Numbered from the stretch's first letter, positions 49,925 to 61,650 are shown. The stretch is DNA of 64,000 bases from Magnolia sinica (GCF_029962835.1 NC_080577.1:7540501-7604500), one strand, 5' to 3'. Made by a program: numbers and translations. The notes: generated by a model not told the origin, from the letters alone.

Positions 49925-52900
49925 CTGAGCTCGCTGGACTTTGAGTCGAGTGACCCTTGACTGGTCGAGCACTGTTCACTCGACCGGTCGAGCAGTGCTC
50001 TCGACTAGTCGAGCAGCGTGGTGATTCCACTGTTTGTGGCATCTGAACCACATCATATCTCCTCTAACCTGAGGAGAAAAATCCCATCAAATCTCTCCCT
50101 TTCTGACTCAGGAGGAATTCACCTTCTTCAAGCCAGCCTGATTTCTATAAACTTCAAACTTGCCCTTGAACAAAGCCTTGGTTATCATGTTTGACCTATT
50201 ATCGTCCGTGTGGACCTTCTCAAGCTGTAACACCTTCTATTCCAAAGTATCCTTGATCCAGTGATACCGAATCTCTATGTGTTTCGACTTGGAGTGCTGA
50301 CTTTGATTCTTGCTCAAGTGTATACAACTTTGACTATCGCAATAGACCACGTGTTACTCTTGCTTCAGGCTAAGTTCCTGTAGGAACTTCTTCATCCAAA
50401 ACATCTCTTTACATGTCTCTGTGACTGCAATGTACTCGGCTTCTGTCGTCGACAATGCTACAACTTTCTGTAGCTTGCTTTACTAAGAAACCGCTCTCCC
50501 TGCAAACGTGAACATGAACCTCGATGTAGACTTCCTAGAATCTATGTCGCCTGCCATATCTGCATCTTTGTAGCCCTCTAACACAGGTTTTTCGTCACCA
50601 TAGCATAGGCTCAACCTGGATGAGCCTCTTAGATACCGCAGTATCCATTTCACCGCTGTCCAATGCTCTTTGTCAAGATTGACAAGATACCGGCTGACAA
50701 CACCAACCGCATATGTTATGTCTGGGCGTGTACACACCATAACATACATCAAACTTCTTACAGCTGACGCGTAGGGTATCTTCTGCATCTCTTCCACCTC
50801 TGCCTTCATCTTGGGACACTGCCTGTCACTCAATCTGAAGTGACCATCTAGTGGAGTACTGACCGGCTTCGCTGCATTCATATTAAACATCTTTACAACT
50901 TTCTCAATATACCGCTCTTCTGACAGCCAAAGCTTCCTGATGCTTCTGTCACGGGTTATCTCCATTCATAGGATCTGTTTAGCTGGGCCCAAGTCTTTCA
51001 TCGCAAACGACTTGCCCAACTCCTGTTTCAGCTTATCGATCTTCTTGATGTCTTTTCCCATGATGAGCATATCATCAACATATAATAGCAGAACTAAGAA
51101 ATTACCATCTGAGAGCTTACGCGTGAACACACAGTGGTCTGATTCCGTTCTGTCATACTCATGCTTCAACATAAATGAGTTGAACTTCTTGTACCATTGT
51201 CATAGAACTTGTTTTAGCCCATACAAGCTCTTCCTCAACCTACCCACCATATATTCTTTACCCTTGACTTCGAATCCCTCTGGTTGGTGCATGTAGATCT
51301 CTTCTTCCAGGTCACCATGGAGGAAGGCAGTTTTAACATCTAACTGCTCTATCTCCAGATCCATGCCAGCCGTTAATCCAAGTAACACCTGTATGGATGT
51401 CATCTTCACCACTGGTGAGAATATCTCCTCAAAGTCTATGCCTTTCCTCTGACCAAACCCTTTCACCACAAGTCTGGCCTTGAACCTCGTCTGTGAATTC
51501 TTCTGCTCAACATTCTATCTGAACACCCACTTGTTGCTGAAAGCTTTCTTGCCCTTAGGCAGTTTCATCATGTCATAGGTGTGGTTCTTATGTAAAGATT
51601 TCATCTCCTCTTGCATAGCTTTCAACCACTCCCCCTTATACACGTTAGTTAGGGCCTCAGAATAATCTTCTAGCTCTCCCCCATCAGTCAGCATAATGTA
51701 CTCATGCAGTGAGTACCTCTTGGACGGCCGTCTGTCTGTCCCTAGATGACTTCCTCACCTGTGGCTCAACAGGTGGATCAAGTGGGGGCTGCTCCCTTGA
51801 TCCATCTTCTGAAAGTACTCCCCCATCCTCTGCACCTTTCTGTACTCCCCCGTTATCAGGCACCATGGGAGGAATAATCAGATTCATGTCTTCTAGCTCA
51901 CCTGAAGTAGGTTGGTTCTTCTCTGGCTTACCAATGTCTTCTATACATTGATCTTCAAAGAAAACCACATCTCTGCTCCTGACGAGCTTCTTCTTGGTCG
52001 GATCCTACAATCTGTAACTGAACTTTTCATCACCGTACTCTAAGAATACACAGTCTGATCTTCATATCGAGCTTGGACCTCTCGTCCTTTGATACGTGAA
52101 CAGATGTCATGCATCCAAACACCCGGAGATGAATATACGATGGATCATGTCCAGTCCACACCTTCTTAGGCACTTCTTCATTCAATAGGGCTGATGGATA
52201 CCTGTTTATTAGATATACTGATGTGTGCATTGCTTCTCCCCAGAACGTCTTGTGCAATTTCGCATGGGATAACATGCATCTGATTCTCTCTACAATGGTG
52301 CGATTCATTCGCTCAGCCACACCATTATGCTGGGGGGTCTTGGGAGCCGTATGTTCATGCCGTATACCCAGGGACTTACAATACTCATGAAAGTCGCCAA
52401 TGTATTCATTACCATTCTCAGTGCAAATACACTTCAATGATATACCTGTCTCTCTCTCAACCATAGCATGAAACAATTTAAACACACTAAAGATCTCGTC
52501 CTTGAATTTCAAAGTATAAACTCAAACCCTCCTAAATGCATTATCTATTAAAGTGACAAAATACAATGCCCCACCCAAGGTTTTTGTCCTCATAGAACCA
52601 CAAACATGAGAATAAACCAAATCTAATGCATGCACTTGATTAACATAAGAAGCAGTTTTAATAAATGAAACTCTATGTTGTTTCCCTGATAAATAATCAA
52701 TATAGGTTTTGAGAGGTATACCTGTCACGTCTGTAAGGAGCCGCTTCCTCGCTAGTAGCTGAAGCCCTTTTTCACTCATGTGGCCTAGACGCCTGTGCCA
52801 CATGTCAATAGCTGAATCTTCCACTGCATTCAATACACCCTTGCACATACTGACACTTGCCTTGTAAAGGGTACAACATTTCTTTCCTCTGGCTGCGATC

Positions 52901-53839
52901 AACGAACCCTTAATGAGCTTCCAGCGCCCACCAACAAACCGGCTTTCATAGCCATCATCATCCAACCTTCTCATCGACATCAAATTGAGGCAAAGGTCTG
53001 GGATATGCCTCACATCCCTAAGAACCAATGTGTACCCCACATCAGTCTTCACACAAATATTACTGACCCCTACGATCTTCGATATACCAAAATTTCTCAT
53101 CTTCACGATCCCATAGTCACCAGACTTGTAGCTTGTGAAGAAGTCCCTGCGTGGAGTCTCGTGAAAAGAAGCTCTTGAGTCAATCACTCAGTCGATGTCC
53201 TGACTCATAGCCATGAGACACACATCATGATCTACTAAAAGAATAACTATAACGTCGCCATCTGAAGCGACCGCAGTGGAATCTGATTAATCTTCATTCT
53301 CCCTTCCTTTTCCTTTCTTGTCGTTCTTGTTCTTACGACATTCATGCTTATAATGGCCCTTCTTGCCACAATTCCAGCATTCAATATCCTTCCTGGTACT
53401 CGACTTGCCTCTTGATTTATCTCAGGCCTTCCTGCTCTTCTTATTCTTTCCTCTCCCCCGTTCCTATGTCACAAGGGCCTCTTGCTGAGTGGACCCCTGA
53501 CACTTCCTCCTTGTCTCCTCATTGAAGAGATAGCTAGTTACATACTCCATGAATGCCTTTCCATATGGCGCAGAGTTACTTAGAGACACCACCAATAGAG
53601 GTGGGCAAAATGGACCTGATCCGGTGCATTCTACCCGATCCGCCTCAATTCGAATAGAACCGATGGCCCTGGATCGGTTAGGTTCGAGTAGGAGCGGTCA
53701 AATCCAAACGACAATCGGATCGGATTCGAGTACGTAGTAAATCCGATCGAACCGAACCGAAATTCGATCTATTTGGATCCGATCCGATCCGATCCGGACC
53801 GCATCGAGTGTAGTAACTAGTAAATTACAAGTTTACCCC

Positions 53840-54130
53840 TCCCTATATCTCATATTAGTAGGTGGATCCTACAAATTTTTTAACGGTGGAAATCATTATC
53901 TCCGCTTCTATTTATGGTGTGGTCCAGATGATCTTTGGATATGATTCCTTTTTTAGATAATGCTCTAAAATGATCTCTGAAAATAGATGAATAGTGTAGA
54001 TATAATAAATACATCACTGTAAGGCTCATGTAACTTTGATCTCCTTTAAACCGTTCGTACAACTCAAAGCTCGAGGAGCATCAGTGCTCGTCTTCGAGCG
54101 ACACATACCTAAAGCAGCTGCCTGTATAGT
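53840..54130. mobile_element. Right half of a fold-back element inside the hAT
   Basis: Right-half landmarks only: TTTTTTAACGGTGGAAATCA, TGGTGTGGTCCAGATGATCT, then CCGTTCGTACAACTC. The matching left half is absent. Confidence 0.5.
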
Positions 54131-54169
54131 TGGTGTTAGCTAGCTAGTAGCTACAGAGGTCAAAGAGTG

Positions 54170-54673
54170 GAAAGCGGATTGCGTACTGAGTAACTCAGTA
54201 TGCTAAGCATACTGAGTAAACTTTGTGGGATCCACTGTGATTTATCTATTTGATCCACACTGTCCATCCATTTTAAAAGTTAATTTCATTTCCTTATGTC
54301 AAAAATAAAGTACAAATAGACCACACCACAGGAAATAGTGTGAAAAGAGCGTCTACCATTGAAAATTTCTGGGGGCCACCGAAGTTTTAGATCAAGCTGA
54401 TATTTTATCTTTCCCTTCATCCAAGTATTTTTGATCTTATGAAAATGTTGGATGACAAATAAATATCACTGTGGGCATTAGAAAGATTTCAACGTTCGAA
54501 ATCATTATTCCCACTGTTTCCAGTGGTTTAGTTCACTTGAGCTTTTTATATGCTTCAATTTTAGGCTCAACGTATAAAATTAGTTGAAACAACGTATGGA
54601 TGGATTGTATAAACCGCATACATTCAAGGTGGGCCGAAATGAGTTTACTCAGTACGATACACAATCCTATTTC
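54170..54673. mobile_element. Mutator-like fold-back element with perfect 9-bp TSD
   Basis: The flanks CAAAGAGTG (54161-54169 and 54674-54682) are identical. The TIR GAAAGCGGATTGCGTACTGA is mirrored by CAGTACGATACACAATCC and TATTTC. It is nested in the hAT that is nested in copia C. A partial left half of the same subfamily follows at about 54,780-54,960. Confidence 0.85.
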
Positions 54674-55686
54674 CAAAGAGTGCTCGTCTTCGAGTACGTG
54701 ACTTGAAGTTTCTTCAGGAAGTCATGTAACAGGTATAAGCTTCTTCAAGAAGCTATGTAGCCGGCGTGAGCTTTACAGTTTTATCCTACTGAGTAAACTA
54801 TGTAGGGCTCATCTTGAATTTATTGGTTTATCCACACTGTCCATCAGTTTTTCCATATCAATTTAGGGGTTGATACTAAATTTTTAGTATATCCAATAAT
54901 CAAGTAGATCACACCATAGGAAACAATGAGAATAATAATTTCCACACCGTTGGAAAAAATGAACGATCCGAACCTTGTCCAATTCGATCCAACTCGATTT
55001 TCCTAACCGAGTCGTACTCGGATCGGTTCAGGGCAGCAGAAGATCGGATCAGATCGAGTAAGATGGCCTGGACTCAGTATCAGATCGGATCGAGTTCGGG
55101 TTTGACCCTACAAATTTCAAACCGAATCAGGTTGGGCCTAATCCGATCCAACTCGGTCCGATGCCCAGCTCTAACCACCAATGTCTCCCAACTGTTAGGC
55201 AATAAACTAAGTAATAGCAAAGCCTATAATTCATCATCCAAGACCATCTTCACAGCGAAGAGCTGGTTCACAATATTGCTGACTTCATTCATGTGCTCAG
55301 CCACAGAACTACCATCTTTGAACTTGAGATTTACAAGTCGTCTTATCAGGAAGATTTTATTATCGGCTGTCTTTCTCTCATACAGCCCTTCTAGTTTCAG
55401 CCATAGGCTAGCGGCTGAGGTCTCCATGACACATGGTGGAACACAGAATCATTCAGCCATTATCTAATAAATCCCACCGTCTTTCGGTCCAACTTCTTCC
55501 AATCATCATTAGACATATCCTTGGATTTTGCTGGTGTGCCTAAAATTGGAGAATATAAGTCCTTGCAAGAAAGCAAGTCCTCCATCTTAGCCTTTCATAT
55601 GGTCCAGTTAGAACCATTGAGACTAATCATCCTTGATGAGCCACCTTCCATAATTCAAAACCGATCACACTCCGTTCAATGAACTT

Positions 55687-55699
55687 GGCTCTGATACCA
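55687..55699 (-). other. Copia C primer-binding site
   Basis: TGGTATCAGAGCC on the minus strand, three bases inside the 5' LTR. Confidence 0.85.
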
Positions 55700-55702
55700 C
55701 TT

Positions 55703-56431
55703 TGTTGAGGGGCCTTGCACAAAACCTTAAGATCTAGCCTCCCAAATCAAACCAAAATGATTTTTACATAAAAAACCCTCAAAGAGGTAAAAACCACAAG
55801 ACCTCGTCCAGATCAACAATCCATTATAAAGTATAACGTTACAACCTTCTTCACTCACGCAGGAGTGGATAAACAATAAGAGAATAACAGAAAAATAGAG
55901 AGATCTCACCGATCACGAGGATGTAGAAGCACTAAGATGTCGAGTGCACGGTATATCACTTCTACGAGCATAACCTCCCTTCCACAAGCTTCCTCTCTCT
56001 CTCTCGCAGTCCTTTGATAGCCCTAAACCCTTTAGCAAACCCTTGCAAAGCTTTAGGAAACCCTTTTGCATTACCTATAAAGGCCCTAGGCACCCCTATT
56101 TATAGTTTAGAAAACTTTCTTTCGCACCCCTTGCGAAAGGGCCTCAGATTTCCACAGTCTGCATAAAATCCGAACTCAAATTTGCATAACCTCGATTAGT
56201 TAAGCAGAGTCCTCAACTAGTCGAGACTGTTCACTCGACTGGTTGAGTCGGGCCCTTGACTGGTCGAACACTGTTCACTAAGCTCGCTGGACTTTAAGTC
56301 GAGTGACCCTCGACTAGTCGAGCACTGTTCACTCGACCGGTCGAGCAGTGCTCTCGACTCGCGGTGATTCTACTGTTTGTGGCATCCAAACCGCACCACA
56401 TCTCCTCTGACCTAAGGAGGAAAACCCATCA
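55703..56431 (-). repeat. Copia C 5' LTR, 729 bp
   Basis: It begins TGTTGAGGGGCCTTGCAC and ends CCCATCA on the plus strand, followed by TSD CTAGG. It is shorter than the 3' LTR, mainly through a deletion near its left end. TATA at 56097-56105 (minus). Confidence 0.9.
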
Positions 56432-56436
56432 CTAGG

Positions 56437-56978
56437 AAGATTCATCGTTGAAGAAGGTTTTATTTCCTGAATACATCCCGAAGTATTGCGACGGAATACC
56501 TCGCAATTATATACTGCATGTCGTTGGACCTTGGATCGTTTTCAGTGATATTGATCTAAAAGTATGACGTATGAGAAAAGTGTCTTACTCAAAATTGTTA
56601 AAGATGACAAAATTCTAGGCTTTAGAATCAATGGACCACCAGCAAACGCAAAAGGTCAGGGATGGTCCTTAATCACGGAAAGAAGTTAGATAATCAAGCT
56701 AAATATGAAGTGGATCCTTACTCTTGTTCCGGTGGTAGACTCTCAGGAGTTTCAACACTGTCAAGGGTTTGAGTATCTATAGGTGGTGAAATCCCACCAC
56801 CCCGTGAGTGTGTGGGGGTGTGTGCGAAGTCATTAGTGACTTTTTGTTGGTCCTATAATCCAGCTTGCAGGGACATACAAGTGTATCAATTAGGCCTTAA
56901 TGCCTTAATGCATGACAACAATGCAGATGATGCTTAACTTTAATGATGTTCTACTGGGTATATCCCATGGGAATTTAC
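56437..56978. other. Intergenic, no feature seen
   Basis: No recognised domain, LTR end or inverted repeat. One GGTGGTGAAATCCCACCACC hairpin lies near 56,780. Confidence 0.5.
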
Positions 56979-57240
56979 TAAGGGCCTGTTTGGCCGGTCC
57001 AATCCCCTAGGATCAGGAGAGATGGAATTGTTTTTAAGGTAATGATGGTGGTGTAAGTGGATGTCCTGTAATTCCATGGGATTGGTCAAATTCCATGATG
57101 GAATCCAGAGGCGTTTGGGATGGCGGTTGGATTTGGTGTAATACTCCGATTTCAGCCTACCAGTGTTTGGGTATGGCATGGACTTGTGCTAATCCCATGA
57201 CAACACCCATTTCCCTCGCTCCGCATCACCATCCACGAAG
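56979..57240 (+). mobile_element. Harbinger-like left terminus (partner not found)
   Basis: GGGCCTGTTTGGCCGG directly after TAA is the classic PIF/Harbinger/Tourist end with its 3-bp target. The next 250 bp have repeated GTTTGGG and AATCCCATG words. No mirrored CCAAACAGGCCC end was found downstream, so the element is incomplete here or extends beyond later insertions. Confidence 0.45.
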
Positions 57241-57589
57241 TTGTGTAGCAGTTTAGGCGACCTGAATCACTGATGCAATGACCTCACATGGACGGAGAAT
57301 GGGCCAAGGTGGACGAAAACTAACTAGAAAACATTAACCCTCAATTCTATGGCATGACAATGGACGGTCCAAAAAATGGCCAAACCATTCCTCATGGAAT
57401 GGGAGCCACACCTGATCTGATATTAACGAACAACCCAATTGGACTTCTGGCCAGTCGGGTCAATGGTATGGATCACCTAGGCATGGGCCCACTCCGGGTT
57501 CTTGGATACCGTGTACCCTCAAATCTGATTGGTGCATAAATTCTCACCCAAGGGAGATGATATGGTGGATCCCAGCTAACTAGAATATA

Positions 57590-58100
57590 TTGTGGATATC
57601 TCTCTACCGTACACATGGCAGGGTGAAAAAATAAAAAAATCGGGTCCACTCATAAGCGGACCCGTAACATGGATGTTTGTGTTTCATCCATGACATCCAT
57701 CTAATTTTAATGGGTCATTACAAGGCTCGTTGCCATGAATGAAGTATATCCCGATCTCAAGTGGACCACATTATAAGATCTGTGATGAATGACTGTCGAC
57801 CATTACACAGTTTCCAAAAGGGGCCACACTTCGTTTTTGTACAAGCTGAGACAGTTTTTTGCCATTCATCTAGCCACGTATGATATAAGCCTACATGTGG
57901 AAGATGAAATGAACAGTACAGTGAGCAATGAAAAGGATTTTAACGGTTAAAATCCAATCACTATTGTTTTTCATGTGGTGTGGTCGACCTCAGATTTAAA
58001 TCCCATCCTTTATTTTTTGGGATCAAGCGCTAAATAAATCTGATGGCTGAAAATAGAAGAACGGAATGGATTAAACACATACATCATGGTCGCAACCATT
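57590..58100. mobile_element. Fold-back element
   Basis: The left half contains ATGTTTGTGTTTCATCCATG and CTCAAGTGGACCACATTATA; the right half contains CATGTGGTGTGGTCGACCTC and ACATACATCATGGTCGC. It is diverged; ends are approximate. Confidence 0.5.
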
Positions 58101-59353
58101 TCATATTCATATGGTGTGGCCAAGCGTGCAAGAAAGGTCTAATCAGATGAATACAATCTTAAAAGTCATATTCATATGGTGTGGCCCACATGAGTTATCG
58201 AATGGACTGATTTTCTGTCGCTCCTTGCATCTATGTAGGGAGAGTCGGATGAATGGATAAGATGACATATGCTACCTAAAGTAGACTCCAGAAATAATCT
58301 AGAAGTCATCATTGGTGGGTGTCCGCCTTATAACTTCTAATGTGGTGTGGCAAAACTATATGAATAAAACTTAAGCAAAAAAGAAGTATTACATAAAGCA
58401 TCATGTAATGGAGATCCTGGAATAAGTGTTAGTAGAGTTTGCAAGGATTACTACAGACATACATCGGAAAATACACTACAGTCTAATAATAATATACAGG
58501 AAGAGGAACATAACCACGATGCCCGTAATAAACGCAGCTACTCTCTCACCAAAGGACATCTCGGTCCCATCCGTCAAAGTAGCCCGAGATACCATGGCCC
58601 GTAACATCTGTTGGGTTGACGACCAATATATCCTCCTTGTGTCGAGATGGTCAGAAGAGCTTGATACACATCCATCATATGTGGTTCGTCTTGCAGTTGG
58701 TTGGGCAATTGAATTGTCATAGTGACTTTCTTAATAGGCAGTTGCTTCTTTCAAGTTTTTGAAGGCTCAATGTCGACTCCCGCTGTAGCCTTCTACCTCT
58801 AATCTGGCCTCCTCCCAAGATACATAAATGTCTGGTCTGCGACCAACGAGTACAACGTAATATTTTTATTTCCCCATCTGTAAATACATATACAATAAAC
58901 TCAAATAAGCATGAGGATATACAATTCATACAAAATCAAAAGTATTAAAGTGTTTCTGGTAAATTAGAAAATATAACAAATTCAAACATATGGGAGGTGA
59001 GAGGTGCGATCAATGTGTATTTACTAAGTTGTTGAATAGTTAGGATTACATACCCTTTAAGATTTGGATAGTAGCCAAACATCTAATTTATCAACTAACC
59101 ATGATTTCCTTCGGCAATATCCGAATTCATCATCCCAGCCAATCTGGGCATATGATTATAACCAATCTACGATTTTATAATAACAGAGTTCAAATTCCAC
59201 ATTATATCTAATTTAAACAGTTTAATACGTAGTGTCTACCAAATAGAACATGTCCAAATATCAGTTAAGTTATTACAAGTCCAAAATCAAAAAACTATAT
59301 CAAACAGAACCACCACCACCAGATGCAAACTTATCAGATATTGTTTTCTTTAG
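58101..59353. other. Intergenic or transposon interior, no recognised gene
   Basis: It contains a duplicated CATATTCATATGGTGTGGCC word (about 58,108 and 58,165) and AT-rich DNA. Short ORFs here show no domain I recognise. It could be the missing middle of a Harbinger-type element, given the Myb-like pseudogene on one side and the terminus on the other. Confidence 0.35.
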
Positions 59354-60196
59354 CTAATATACACGGCGCTCATGTCGTAAACTCACAAAGAAAGAAGCGA
59401 GTTGCTTGTCCCGACTTAAGAGCTGGCCAACCTCAATGAACTCGCTGTTGGTCAACCCTTGCACCTCCTCTAGCAAATCCAAGACTTCTTATTCGATTGA
59501 CTTCTTTTCCAAGGTCGAAATCACGCATTGCATCTGCTACAATATTAAGAGAGATGCCAAGTACATCACAGGGACGAGGTGGTCACTGTCATTTTTTAAT
59601 GCTACTCCCACTACGATTACTATCAGAATCAGATGTGCGGACAGGAGTACTGCGAAACACCCGATTTCTCCCACCCGATGGGACGGATGAAAATGGAGTG
59701 TTCCCCATGATTCGCCTATAGTATCGTCCGAGAGGTCAACCATGTCATCGACATCGTCATCGATCCCCGTCCACGTCTCGTTCAGATCTCGCTGGACCCG
59801 AGAGGATGATGCAGCCATACTCCTGCTTCCTTGGACGTAACGTCTTGTTGCCTGATTAGATCCAACGATGACCGCTAAGTCATTCATTCTCTCTATTCTA
59901 TTGCCTCGTAACCTTTCAACGCGCGGGTGTGACTATAAATTCAAAATAACCAGTAGTAAGAACATTAATCAAAATAAAACACACTTAGCATCCTGACTAT
60001 ATGTTGTCATATTGAGATACTTAACAAAGTTAAGAAGATCATACCCAAAGATACTCTTCCCATACATCATCAGGTGCTGTAACCATCATGCGCTCACTAT
60101 CCCAGCCAAATTCACTGGCTACCAGCATGTCCTTTACGTCATTATACTCTCTTGTGATAACACACCAGATTCTGCACATTTTGTCAATTGACAGTT
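59354..60196 (-). pseudogene. Myb/SANT-like domain protein fragment, cut by an LTR insertion
   Basis: Two exons on the minus strand (60196-60045, then from 59932). The first encodes the end of a Myb/SANT-like DNA-binding domain (EFGWDSERMMVTAPDDVWEE, about 60,120-60,060). The second starts SHPRVERLRGN, continues with an acidic linker, and in a shifted frame has the C-terminal motif GLTNSEFIEVGQLLSRDKQL (about 59,450-59,390) before a stop at 59,354. At least one stop and frame changes break it. The N-terminal part of the domain is cut at 60,196 by an LTR. This family includes plant LIMYB-like proteins and accessory proteins of PIF/Harbinger transposons; which one this was cannot be decided. 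Confidence 0.65.
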
Positions 60197-60745
60197 GTTG
60201 AGGGTCAAATATTGCATAGTAGACCCCATTTATTACATGGATTTACGAACATGGTACTGCTTAACGGCTCAATTTAATCGTGTTTGTGATACAAGGTGTA
60301 TTTACGAGCTTGGACTGAAAAAGGGTGTTAAATGCATGGATTTGATGCTCCAGAATTATCAAGGCAAGGGATGGACCCCAGGGGAGTGAGATCGACGGAT
60401 TTACATGCTAGAGATTCGAGAAAATCGAGAAACTAAAGCTTAAGTGGCCCGAATTTGGTCCAGAATGCAAGATCAGAGGGTTTCCACCATCTGCTCGGCT
60501 TGAAACTTCATACATGGCCTGAGGACCATGAATTAACCGTACACGTCAAATTTCAACCGTTTGATCCCTGTGAAAGTGGCCTAACAGATAAATTAGCCCC
60601 TAAAATTCATATTATGGGCCCACCCGCAATCTGGATATGCCTCAAATTTAGTCCCAACGGTTAAAAAGATATAAGAAAAGAGATAGACGGAACGGATTGT
60701 ACATATACATCACGATGGATCCCACATGGTGTACACGCACTGGCC
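60197..60745 (+). repeat. LTR start, copy 1
   Basis: About 550 bp shared with copy 2 at 61,651 and, more distantly, with 47,828. The similarity ends in a 20-bp segment that is inverted relative to copy 2. Confidence 0.85.
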
Positions 60746-61650
60746 AGGGAAATTAGGTTACCTAATCAGTGTTTTCTTGGTCTTGAGCAGAAATTGTGAA
60801 AATTTTTAAATTTTTCTGGAATTTCGTATGAATTCGAAGTGATTTTGACGACCATCTTGGATTTAGACGTACAAGATACATGATGTTGGTGATTTATGTC
60901 TCTTGGCTTTAGTTATTTGATAGATTTCACAGTTGAGAGCGACTTATCAATCCATGATTAGAAGTTTTAAACATTGATTGAATCATAATGTCACAAAACA
61001 CATCTCGCTTGCACATTAAGGGTTCAGTTCGATATTAAAGGATTAACTTGGTGATCACTAAGCTTGAAAGGAACCAATCTGAGAAATTGAAAGGATTAAG
61101 CGAATGGTTTACACCATAGGTTTGCTCCTTATAAGTGTGGATTTAATTCCCCATGGATAATATGTGAAAATTTTGGATGTATAGTCTTCACCATAGGTTT
61201 GCTCCCTATAGGTGAGGATCTGATTCCCCTTATTGGCGTTACTTTTACTAGAAAAATCAAAAGCTGAAAAAATAAAAAATAAAAAGATGATCTGTGAAGC
61301 AAGTTTTGGTTTAAGTCTTAGTTATCATGAATTTTCTTGTTGGTTACCAATGATATCCTGAAATAGAGAAATGAATTTTAATGATGATAAGCCGAGATTA
61401 GTCTATACACTCATGGATCCTAATGTTTAGAATTTTTCTGATGGATGGGTTAATGCTTTGAACTTGATTATGAAGTTTACCGTATGCTTGAGTCTAGGAG
61501 AAAGTAATACCTAACATTCATGAATCTTAGAATTCTCGTATCTGGATTATTCTGCAAAAATCACTCGAGTTTATAGAAATTGTTCTGTAATTCTCAACTT
61601 ATTTTTCGCATACTTTGCTCGGGACTAGCAAGATGCTGGTTGGGGGTTGT

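Larger units (their letters stand above)
47191..50089 (-). repeat. Copia C 3' LTR, split by a solo LTR
   Basis: The LTR parts are 47191-47827 and 49930-50089; the rest is the nested element and its duplicated target. The minus-strand TATA is CTATAAATA (47649-47657). Palindromic CTCGACTAGTCGAG-type words lie upstream of the TATA. Confidence 0.88.
53596..55183. mobile_element. hAT-like element, 1.6 kb, inside copia C gag
   Basis: TIRs TAGAGGTGGGCA and TGCCCAGCTCTA are 12 bp with one mismatch. The flanks ACCACCAA (53588-53595 and 55184-55191) form a perfect 8-bp duplication. Subterminal regions are packed with GATCCGATCCG and GATCGGATC words. There is no transposase; the middle is filled with fold-back DNA. 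Confidence 0.88.
50100..55651 (-). pseudogene. Copia C gag-pol, broken by stops and an hAT insertion
   Basis: Gag starts at an ATG at 55,651 (MEGGSSRMISLNGSNW) and reads into UBN2-type gag (55,427-55,224). It is interrupted by the hAT at 55,183-53,596 and resumes with a zinc knuckle CWNCGKKGHYKHEC (about 53,370). Next come protease with DSRAS where DSGAS is usual (53,180), GAG-pre-integrase HRRLGHMSEKG (about 52,790), integrase core (NGVAERMNRT, about 52,310), reverse transcriptase with YVDD intact (about 51,080), and RNase H with TTEAEY intact (about 50,430). In-frame stops separate several of these. The Gly-to-Arg change in the protease loop and the hAT in gag should each be disabling. Confidence 0.88.
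47191..56431 (-). mobile_element. Ty1/copia element C, complete structure with nested insertions, TSD CTAGG
   Basis: The element is 9,241 bp and flanked by CTAGG (47186-47190 and 56432-56436). LTRs start TGTTG and end CCCATCA on the plus strand. On the minus strand the primer site TGGTATCAGAGCC (55687-55699) and a purine tract AAAGGGAGAGAT next to the 3' LTR are in place. Without its insertions (a solo LTR at 47,828 and an hAT at 53,596, about 3.7 kb together) it would be about 5.6 kb, normal for copia. The coding region has a few stops. Domain sequences resemble the Tork/Tnt1 group, an inference from memory. Confidence 0.9.

Noticed and set aside
58426-58929. ORFs of 98 and 70 residues on opposite strands
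   Set aside because: I recognised no domain in either. They may be remnants inside a transposon, but there is not enough to annotate a gene.
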